This document shows, in pieces, positions 1 to 11,100 of a DNA stretch of 64,000 nucleotides. Position 1 is the stretch's first letter; every line of letters begins with the position of its first letter. Source of the DNA: Theristus sp. LFF4_11 (taxonomy: Eukaryota; Nematoda; Chromadorea; Monhysterida; Xyalidae). The notes under the pieces are model-generated. The model did not search any database. It was given only the letters and a program-made list of their open reading frames with translations, and had not been told where the DNA came from. The stretch covers positions 62,001 to 126,000 of the forward strand of contig JASANC010002819.1 of NCBI GenBank assembly GCA_030248135.1. The letters run 5' to 3'. Made by a program: the position numbers and the translations under genes.

Positions 1-790
1 AGAGCCAAAGCACTTTTTTGCGCCACAAGTTGGGTACATCGAAAATGGACTTTTTCGACCTTGCTGCGTTCAAGTGTACAAAACTCTGGTTTCCCGCAAC
101 CAAATGCAAAAATTCAAACGCCATCGAATAGAGCTTGCGAAAACGCATATTTTTGATACCAAAGTCATTATTTGACAAGTATTCGTGTGTCTGTTAAAAA
201 GCAAAAACGTCATTTTTTTAAGGGTGAAAGCAGCGCAATGGTGGATTTTGCACTCCCCACGTTCAAGTTTACAACATAAACGTCAGTTTTTGGGTTGTTT
301 TCAACGCTGAGCAAGATTGAAGTAATCTCATCTGTAATTTGGGTTTATTGAAGCCTGATTTTGGCTATATTCTGGCTAAAAACTCAATATTTGCCCCGAA
401 ATTTGTGTCGTTTTCTTTGCCAAGGCCAAACAAAATGTCTTCCTTTTTCAGGTTGTAGAAGGCACTGACACAAGTGAAATGTTGCATCAATTTTGTTTCA
501 AAATGATTAACTTCAGTTTTGGCAAACGGTCGGGCCAGAAAATGAAACAAAAAGATTGGCAGTGGCCTTCATGTTTTCAACTTATCGATGTGCAGTATAA
601 CGCGTTTTGTGATGTGCATGTGGGCCATCTCCTGTTCAATGCTTGTTGTTCATTTTATAGTTCAAAAAATGTGCAAGCTTGACGTGCTAACAGAAAATGT
701 TTCGCTTGAACACTCAATTTCACTTTGTCACCGAACTGGTTGTTCTAAACCGGTTGACGTGTTCTTGGGATGCACAAAAGCGGGTTCAAA
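1..790. repeat. Left arm of a large inverted (fold-back) repeat
   Basis: This segment is the near-perfect reverse complement of 2358-3151. Position 1 (agagccaaag) pairs with the stretch ending at 3151, and the match fades near 790 at the shared block around cgggttcaaa. Differences are scattered substitutions and small indels. The arm may continue beyond the left window edge, so its true outer end is unknown. Such long arms around a 1.6-kb centre are typical of fold-back DNA transposons or of two inverted copies of one element. I see no coding content: the short ORFs here are antisense mirror images of those in the other arm. Confidence 0.85.
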
Positions 791-987
791 AACACGGGTT
801 TCCGATAAAGAGGCGAAAAAAATTCGGAACAGCAACTCCAAAAAGTTTTTTCTTTATTTCATGGAACAGACTCCGTAATACGAATCAAATATCACATTTT
901 TGTTCGTGCGGTGCCGATCTGAGATGTAACCCCTCAACTGACTGGGCTATCGCACCACGCGCACACGACTGGTGTAAAGCAAATATA

Positions 988-1939
988 CAGGGTGTCCCAA
1001 AAAACATAACAAAAGTAAATGGCTCGTGCGGCCGACTGGTTGCACGTGAAGCCGTGAAATTTGAAACACTTTTAGAACTAAGGAACACATTTTTTGTGTT
1101 CAAATTTTATCCAGAAAATCCAGTTTTTCAATAATATTTCAGCAGAAATACGTAAAAACTCAAAAATCACCTAAATTCAGTTTTTTGACTCAAGATAAAC
1201 ATCATTGTCGTCATCGAGAAATTCATCTGACAGTGGCACAAGTTCATCGTCAGCTTCAACTTCACTGATGTCATCATGTTCATGCTCACGGTGGTTCAGT
1301 TTCATTTTTCTCGGCTGCTCAATGTGTTTTCCATTGTTCTCAATGAACGCCGACATTCAATGTTTGAAACTGATGATATTTTGGTGCAGCAGCCGATCAT
1401 CGATGATTTTTTGCACACGTGTAGGGTGGGCGCCGAAAATGTTAATTATGTCAGATGCCCAAACGCAGAAGTCAAGGTTCATGTCGGATTTGGGATTAAT
1501 TTTCTTGCGGCGATAGGGTAGACGAGGAAGTGGTTGTATTTTTGATTATGGGTTTGGGGTAAAGGAATTGTGGTTGGGAAAGTTGGATTTTAAAGAATTG
1601 GTGGGTGAAATCAACGTGATCGGGCGGCCAGAAAGTGTTGTTTCGAAAGATGTGGATTTGAGAAATGAAAAGACATTGAGGGAAAAATAAATAAGGTCGA
1701 GAGGATAATGATGAATGTAGGAGTGAGATGATTGGCTGCATATTGATTGATGAGAATTTTGAGTCAAATGTGAAGTTAGGTGATTTTGAGTTTTGTTTTG
1801 TGAAATATTATTGAAAAAGTGGAATTTGATAAAATTTGAACAAAATGTGTTTTATTTCTAAAATAATTTTCAAATTTCCGGCTTCAGTGAACCAGTCGGT
1901 CTACGAGCATTTATTTTGTTATGTTTTTTGGGACACCTG
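988..1939. mobile_element. Mariner/Tc1-like relic, ~952 bp, TA target site
   Basis: The ends are inverted: CAGGGTGTCCCAAAAAACAT at the left and its approximate complement ending GGGACACCTG at the right, each flanked by TA. CAGGGTG-type termini with TA duplication are characteristic of mariner-like elements. On the minus strand about 1550-1200 carries a readable stretch that ends in a very acidic tail (ADDELVPLSDEFLDDDN) and a stop near 1196. This could be the decayed 3' end of a transposase, but I see no clear DDE/D signature. The element lies inside the 1-3151 fold-back, so it is either the core of that structure or a nested insertion. Confidence 0.6.
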
Positions 1940-2357
1940 TAATTGTAGAAAAAAGTTTTTAGTGATGGGTGCGTGTATTTCACAGTCGGACAAGGTTGAC
2001 GTTCGGTGTGCGCCACGCATTGGCTGATCAAAAAATGCATGACGATGGCAATTTTGGGCCAGTCACCAGCAATGGGAAAGAGTAAAAAAATCAATCAGAA
2101 TCTGGCTCTGGCATCGTCAATCAGTGTTTAGCAGAACGAACACTTGAACAACACGTTTACTGTTCACAACAAGTATCACGTGCGTGAAAAGAGGGAGGAG
2201 GTGACCATTTTTACGTGCAGAACATGCATCCCTAATATGTGGGGCAAATATTGATCGCATGAACTGAATACTTGTCAAGACATGTTGCACTCACTGGATC
2301 AAATCATTCGTGAAAAAAGATGAAGTAATTCTATGTGAAGCAAGAAAAGCAGTTGTG

Positions 2358-3151
2358 TTTGAACCCGCTTTTGTGCATCCCAAGAACACGTCAACCGGTT
2401 TAGAACAACCAGTTCGGTGACAACGTGAAATTGAGTGTTCAAGCGAAACATTTTCTGTTAGCACATCAGGCTTGCACAATTTTTTGAGCTATAAAAGGAA
2501 CAACAAGCATTGAACAGGAGATGGCCCACATGCACATCACAAAACGCGTTGTGCTGCACATCGATAACCTGAAAATATGAAGGCCACTGCCAAACATTTT
2601 GTTTCATTTTCTGGCCCGAACGTTTGCCAAAAACTGAAGTTAATCATTTTAAAACAAAATTGATGCAACATTTCACTTGTGTCAGTGCCTTCAACAACCT
2701 GAAAAAGGAAGACATTTTGTTTGGCCTTGGTGGCAAAGAAAACGACACAAATTTCGGGGCAAATATTGAGTTTTTATCCAGAATATGGCCAAAATCAAGC
2801 TTCAATAAACCCAAATTACAGATAAGATCACTTCAATTTTGCCCAGCGTTGAAAACAACCCAAAAAACTGACGTTTATGTGGTAAACTTGAACGTGGGGA
2901 GTGCAAATCCACCATCGCGCTGCTTTCACCCTTAAAAAATGACGTTTTCGTTTTTTAACACACACACGAATGCTTATCAAATGATGACTTTGGTATCAAA
3001 AATATGCGTTTTCGCAAGCTCTATTCGATGGCGTTTGAATTTTTGCATTTGGTTGCAAGAAACCAGAGTTTTGTACACTTGAACGCAGCAAGGTCGAAAA
3101 AGTCCATTTTCGATGTACCCAACTTGTGGCGCAAAAAAGTGCTTTGGCTCT
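2358..3151. repeat. Right arm of the large inverted repeat
   Basis: Reverse complement of 1-790 with scattered differences. Beyond 3151 the sequence continues (ctgagctccgg...) without a partner inside the window, because the left arm is cut by the window edge. The two arms and the 1.57-kb spacer could form a very long hairpin in RNA or single-stranded DNA. Confidence 0.85.
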
Positions 3152-5112
3152 CTGAGCTCCGGAGAAACGAATGGTGCACTGAACCCCCCACCAACCAGTA
3201 GTGTTTCGCTATCATAGTCCCCCACTGCCGCAATTCCGTTATTTCAACTGACAGGCATTTTCCCGAAAATTTGACCGTTTATTGGGGGGTCGAAAATTTT
3301 GGTTTTTTGACTTTAGTGAACCAATGAAACATTTTCAAAATATGGTTGTTATGCCAAAAAGATGCGCCTCGACGAGCTCTACGACATGGTTTTTGAATTT
3401 TCTTGTTATCTTTAAGTATGCGCAAGTTATGACTGTTTTTGTGAAAATTTCAGTTTTTGACCATGAATGTCAACCCGGCTTCAAACATTTGGCTGAAAAC
3501 TGAGAAAATTTCAATCTGACAAAAGGGCAGCGGGCATGTTTTCTTGCGTAACTTAAAGGATCCTGAAAGTTTAAGCCAAATCCGTGACATAGCTTTCCGG
3601 GTTTACTAGCAAATTTCCCGCTTCTTACACGAACTGGCTCTTAACAGCATGTTGCCTTAACGAGTGCCCGTTGCCAATACGTCACTACGCTCAGAGTGCG
3701 ATTAGTATTGTCCAATTCCCAACCACTTGTCCTGACCGATGGTTGCAGAATTTCGACACGACTTCATGAAATCCTACTTTTCAAATTCGGATTTTACTGA
3801 AAACCAGCAGCAGCAAGCAACTTGTTTATGTGCGCTCGTTCCCCTCATCTTTCTCACATTCAGTCACACAGTCTTATTGATACAACTGTCCGAGTTACAT
3901 CAGCACAATAAAAACACAACAACACGCTTTTCAGATTCTGGAAATCTGTTCAGAAAACGAGCGCAGGACTTTCAAAAGTCAGCAAAGTCAGCCGGTGCAA
4001 GCGCAAAACGTACTCTGCGCTGAAATGAAGCGTTATGAATGTGAACATCGTAAACTGTGACGCGCGCCCGTGCGCAAAACAACCAACCAGGAACGCAATG
4101 ACAAGCCGTCACCGAATGCACAACACCACAACACGCGCGTTTTCGTGAAAGCACACTGCAAACAGCTACTCGTTGACTCCTAAACACTTACGCAACCAGC
4201 GCAGTGCTGTGTGCGTGTCTGAATGACGCTGCCCCGAAGACAACGCGCTCGCAACACAGCCGGTCTGCATTTACACGTCTGCTGATGTTGCTCAGTTGTT
4301 TCCACTGACCCTTGTTGTTAGCCACAAACGTCTGAGCCTTGCTCAAAAAACTCAACAAGCGTTTTTAATTGATGACTGAAACAAACGTAGACCGACTGGT
4401 GGAACTGGAATCGCAACATCAAGAAAATGCTGTGCTGAAAAAGTACCACTGTTGTTATTCAACCAATACAACGGACTCTTATTAACAGTAGTTCAAAAGC
4501 TTTAAAATGAAGCGCCATTTGGTTAAAAACAGACGTTTTCCTGCATGTGGTGTTATGGTGTAGCGATTTTCAGTTACATTCAGCCCGACTTTTAACACGA
4601 TTTACAGAGGTTCACAAAATTACGATTCATCCATGGTTCTTCCTTATCTTTACGAGAAAGCGGTTTTGAAATAAGATTTCAGAAGATCGTTTTGGCCACC
4701 GAAGCTATGAAACTGAATATGGTCTGTCAACAGAAACTGCGGCGCATCCTGCTATTTTCTGCTGTTCATTTATTCTCTCTACATTCTACCCGCGCAGAAA
4801 TGCTTGCGCACCCGGAACAGCACCTAATTTCGATTGCCTTGCACTTGCATTTTTTTTGCCCCAGTCGACAAGAGTAAAAAGCCAGAACAGTTAAGCTAAG
4901 GTCCCACTTCATTGACAATGCTGATTTTGATAGGCCAACTTAGTTTAATAATTGGATGAAACAATCAATCAATCGATTAATCAATGTATTACGTTTTTCA
5001 GTATTGACGATTGAGTCTGAATTGTCACATTAGCAAGTTCAGCGTGAAAAGTTGCTGCGATAAATAAGGCAAAAAACTATCACGACGCCGGCCCCTTTAG
5101 CACAAAAGAAGC
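3152..5112. other. Intergenic, no gene seen
   Basis: About 2 kb with only short, unrelated open frames. It should contain the promoter of the repeat-protein gene that starts at 5113, but I see no convincing core promoter element. The immediate leader (about 5040-5112) contains no upstream ATG in frame with the gene. Confidence 0.5.
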
Positions 5113-8100
5113 ATGTCGAAAAGCAGCACGGCTACCACTAAAGAAGTGGATCCAATGAACCATACAGCGGTTATCACTGGGCTTAGCGCTAAAAAGATTC
5201 CAATTGTCAGTGGACTGTGTAAACAACAACAGAAGACCGTGGACCGAACTGAATCGTCACCAGTTGACGAAGCGCGAGAAAGCACCATCGATGACAAGGG
5301 ACCTGCGCTCACTGACGCTCGTATTTCGCCTGATTTGGATCTCCCGCTTACGGCCAAGGAACTGATTAAAGGTCAATTTTTAAACGAGTTTTTTTGAAAC
5401 GGGAAATTTTTTAACCGCAGCCGGAGTACTTCACTAAATTTTTTGGTGGCTGCTTTATGGGTACACAGGAATGGCCAACACACCATCTGTTCAAAAATTA
5501 CAGAAGATACGGCTGCAACAACCGACGACATACACAGACGTACCGAGTCAAGCCCAGTGGATGAAGCTCCAACTGCACAACGAGCGTATCAGCTGTATTT
5601 GACAACACTCCCCCACTTTAAATCTGCTGCCGAAAAAAGCAACCAAAAACTGGATGCATCACGGATTGTCACGTACGACTCATATTTATCAATAGTGCCG
5701 ACTTTCAAAACCGCTGGTCCTCACAAGACTGCAGACAGTGATCCATACGAAGAGTATCTGGCTATGATCCCACATTTTGCCGCTCAAGCAACAGGCAAAA
5801 CTACGGCGGAACCGCTAAGCTACGACGCTTATGTTAACCTTATACCCACTTTTCATCACTCAGAGGTTCCTGCAAGCACTACAGGCAAAGACACGAACCG
5901 GGAAGCATACAATGCATACCTGTCGTTGATGCCAAAAATACAACAAAAACAACAGAACAAAACAGCTTCTACCGAAGAGATCTATCAAACCTACTTATCC
6001 ACATTGCCACAGTTCCAAACCGCGAAAACAACCGAACATCCTGAAAGCCGTGTGGTGACTTACGACGCATATTTGTCAATGATGCCAAGTTTGAGCAAGA
6101 AAGCGACGGCAGTCGACTCACCGGAGCCAGAAACGTACGAATCATACGTGGCAATGATTCCACACTTTGCTGCTGCGGCATCTGGGAAAAAGACAACGGA
6201 ACCACTGAGCTATGACGCCTACTTGTCTTTGTTGCCGTCGTTTGCAACACAGTCTGTCAAAACAAGCACTTCAACCGACCCATCGAAAGGCGCGCAAGTT
6301 CTCGATGCGTACAGTTGCTACTTGTCCACGCTGCCGCAGATGGGGTCGCTTTCTGTAGTACAAAAAGCGGACAGTGAAATGGGAGCGGCAGCCACTGCGC
6401 CTCAACAACAAGAAAATGCAGGTAAACTCATTTTGCAAAATTGCTAATGTCTAACGTTTTAAAAGATAAAAAACACCAGAATGTACACGCGTGATTTTTT
6501 CAAATCGTGATACGAAACTTAAAAAAACAAGAGAGCAACGGCTATTAAAATTTACTGTTCTAAAATTGTGCTTTCGTTTACAGCCCACAAAGCACTTATT
6601 GTCTTTTGTTTTTGTTTCTTCATTCTTGTTCCAGACCGCGCTGATTTTTCAAACCTGCAAAGTCGGGTGCGCACTTGGATTTCTGTACTTCCAGCACCGA
6701 CGACACATTGTGAAAAAACCCAAACTTTTCCTTCAAATTACTCGCATTTTTTTCAGAAAAAGGAGTGAAACTTACGACTACAGGAAGAGACATTGTCACT
6801 GGAGTCACGGCAAAAGAAGAAGCACTGATTAGTGGCATTGCAACGCTTAGATCGGTTGTGCAAACCAGCGAGACACACGTGATCAGTGCACTCAGTGCAG
6901 ACAATCTACCCATTGTCAGTGGTGTATGTGAACAGCCACAGCAAGCCGTTGACCGAACTGAATCGTCTCCAGTTGATGAAGCGCGAGAAAGCAAGATTGA
7001 TGATAAGGAACACGCGGTCACAGATGCTCGCATTTCACCTGATTTAGATCTACCGTTGACGGCTACGGAACTCATCAAAGGTATGTTTGCTTGCTCTAAT
7101 CGATCATGAAAAAAATATTTTTGCTGACGAAAGGCCCGTTTATACCTGACGTATGCGCATACGGCACGTTACGTCACGTCACTTTAGGTCCCGTGTTATT
7201 GCATACTGCTGTTCATACAGACGTATGTATGTACGGCACGTCACGTGACTTTGGTTGTGTTTTAAAATTAACCGACTTAACTGATCATTTCTGTGTACAA
7301 TATAGTACCGAAGGTATTAATAACTGGCAACACATTTTTTATCTGCAGAAGATACGTCCGCTAAAAAAGACGATGTCCGCATGCGTACTGAATCAAGCCC
7401 AGTGGATGAAGCCCCAACTGCACAGCGATCTTACCAGTTATATTTGACAACACTTCCACGTTTTAAATCTGCTGCTGAAAAAAGCAAACAAACGTTGGAT
7501 GCATCCCGAATAGTTACCTACGATTCATATTTGTCTGTCGTACCGACCTTCAAAACAGTTGATCCAAAGAAAAATATTGCAGACAGCGATCCATACGAAG
7601 AGTATTTGGCAATGATACCGCATTTTGCAGCGCAAGCAACAGGCAAAACCACCGCGCAACCATTAAGCTACGACGCCTACGTAAATCTCATGCCAGCTTT
7701 CCAGCATTCAGAGATCCCTACAACTGCGAAAACCAAGGACACAAACCGGGAAGCATACAATGCGTACCTGTCGCTGATGCCAAAAATGCAACAAAAACAA
7801 CAGAACAAAACACCTTCTACCGAAGAGATCTATCAAACCTACTTATCCACATTGCCACAGTTCCAAACCGCGAAAACAACCGAACATCCTGAAAGCCGTG
7901 TGGTGACTTACGACGCATATTTGTCAATGATGCCAAGTTTGAGCAAGAAAGCGACGGCAGTCGACTCACCGGAGCCAGAAACGTACGAATCATACGTGGC
8001 AATGATTCCACACTTTGCTGCTGCGGCATCTGGGAAAAAGACAACGGAACCACTGAGCTATGACGCCTACTTGTCTTTGTTGCCGTCGTTTGCAACACAA

Positions 8101-11100
8101 TCTGTCAAAACAAGTGCTTCAACCGAACCACCCAAAAGCACGCACGTTCTCGATGCATATAATTGCTATTTGGCTACCTTGCCGCACATTGGGTCGCCCT
8201 TAATCGAACAAAAAGTGGAAAGTCAACGAGAGGCTGTGACAACTAAGCAACCAGCAAGCGCAGGTACAGTGAACTTGTTTCTGCAAAAACGATTGTTCTT
8301 TTCTGTTTTGAAAATTTTACGTACCTAAACAACGAACACCAGCAAACTAAAAATATTGTGCACTGCTTGCAGAAAAAACGATTAGGCCAACAACAACGAG
8401 TAGGGACATTGTAAGTGGAGTTACGGCAAAAGGAGAACCATTGATTAGTGGGATTGCAACGCCTAGATCGGTTGTGCAAACCAGCGAGACACACGTGATC
8501 AGTGCACTCAGTGCAGACAATCTACCCATTGTCAGTGGTGTATGTGAACAGCCACAGCCAGCCGTTGACCGAACTGAATCGTCTCCAGTTGATGAAGCGC
8601 GAGAAAGCAAGATTGATGATAAGGAACACGCGGTCACAGATGCTCGCATTTCACCTGATTTAGATCTACCGTTGACGGCCACGGAACTCATCAAAGGTAT
8701 GTTTGCTTGCTCTGATCGATCATGAAAAAAGTATTTTTGCCGACGAAAATAGTAACCGACATAAATAATCATTTTTTGTGTAAAATATAGTAGCGAACGC
8801 AACTGGCAACACATTTTTTATCTGCAGAAGATACGTCCGCTAAAAAAGACGATGTCCGCATGCGTACTGAATCAAGCCCAGTGGATGAAGCCCCAACTGC
8901 ACAGCGATCTTACCAGTTATATTTGACAACACTTCCACGTTTTAAATCTGCTGCTGAAAAAAGCAAACAAACGTTGGATGCATCCCGAATAGTTACCTAC
9001 GATTCATATTTGTCTGTCGTACCGACCTTCAAAACAGTTGATCCAAAGAAAAATATTGCAGACAGCGATCCATACGAAGAGTATTTGGCAATGATACCGC
9101 ATTTTGCAGCGCAAGCAACAGGCAAAACCACCGCGCAACCATTAAGCTACGACGCCTACGTAAATCTCATGCCAGCTTTCCAGCATACAGAGACCACTAC
9201 AACTGCGAAAACCAAGGACACAAACCGGGAAGCATACAATGCGTACCTGTCGCTGATGCCAAAAATGCAACAAAAACAACAGAACAAAACACCTTCTACC
9301 AAAGAGATCTATCAAACCTACTTATCCACATTGCCACAGTTCCAAACCGCGAAAACAACCGAACATCCTGAAAGCCGTGTGGTGACTTACGACGCATATT
9401 TGTCAATGATGCCAAGTTTGAGCAAGAAAGCGACGGCAGTCGACTCACCGGAGCCAGAAACGTACGAATCATACGTGGCAATGATTCCACACTTTGCTGC
9501 TGCGGCATCTGGGAAAAAGACAACGGAACCACTGAGCTATGACGCCTACTTGTCTTTGTTGCCGTCGTTTGCAACACAGTCTGTCAAAACAAGCACTTCA
9601 ACCGAACCACTTAAAAGCGCACAAGTTCTCGATGCGTATAATTGCTATTTGGCTACGTTGCCGCATATCGGGTCACAATTAATCGAACAAAAATTGGAAA
9701 GTCAACAAGAATCTGCAGCACCTAAACAACAAGCAGCTGCAGGTACAGTAAACTATCTTTTACAAAATTTTTTTTTTCTGTTTTGCAAAATTTTAAATTT
9801 CACAATTTTAAGTATTGAAAACAAATAAAAAATCACATGTTTGCTCTGTTTGCAGAAAAGACAACAAAGCTAACAACAACAGGCAGAGACATTGTAAGTG
9901 GAGTTACGGCAAAAGGAGAAGCACTGATTAGTGGCATTGCAGCGCCTAGATCGATTGTGCAAACCAGCGAGACACACATGATCAGTGCACTCAGTGCAGA
10001 CAATCTACCCATTGTCAGTGGTGTATGTGAACCGCCACAGCAAGCCGTTGAACGAACTGAATCGTCTCCAGTTGATGAAGCGCGAGAGAGCAAGATTGAT
10101 GATAAGGAACACGCGGTCACAGATGCTCGCATTTCACCTGATTTAGATCTACCGTTGACGGCCACGGAACTCATCAAAGGTATGTTTTTTCTTTTGATCT
10201 TGATTACTAATATACAGGGTGGTCCATATTTAGTGACACCGAATTTGAAGCTCTGTAACTAGCCAACCGTTCGAGTATTTTATTAAAATTTTTCTCCTTT
10301 TTTAAAATGTTTAATGTAGATTTCGACTAATATTCAACCAGAAAACGAAAAGGGCTTCAGCATACTGAACAAAAAAAGAAAAAAAAATCTGAAATTTAGC
10401 TTATTTGAACTGGGTGGCCAAAATGGGTGAAAAAAACTTTCTCACATTACAGCACGCCAAATAATTGACCAGTCAGCCACTAATTCAGTTGCTGTTTGAG
10501 AACATTTAACTTACAATTCTGCAAAAATTTCGTCAAAAAAATTAAACTGCTAGTCATACTGAGACAAAAAGCACACACATTTTGGGTCTCCGAACTACAT
10601 GCTGTTCATACAGTTTTATCGGAGTTTCCTGCTTTTTCGCAAAATGAAATGGTTGGATGGACATGCATTTTTTTCGCAATTTGAGCTCAAATTTTAGAGT
10701 CAAAATAATTGAAGAACACGTGAAATAAAAGCAATGTACACGCTTTTGTTTCCTTTGACAGCAAATTAAAAACATGAATTCATGATCAATTTTTTAAATC
10801 GCAGCCACGGGTTTAAAATGTGCAGTTGAAACATCGTGCTCTTGTGTCGTCCCATGCTATGTGGGTATAAAAGACTCTTGTTCAAACACTTGATTCGGTA
10901 TTCGGTTACTCCTGTAGCTCTGATTTGTAAAGTGGATCGGTAGCTAGTTCAACACAATCATTTGAGTTGTTAAAACGTTTCGGAACATAAAAACAATGAA
11001 GTAATTGCGTTTGTAACTCCTGAAACGTCCATCAGCATGTGAAACTTGTAGTTTTTGTTGTTTTCAGCTTGGCAGGGATTAGCCGTTCAATATTTTTAGC

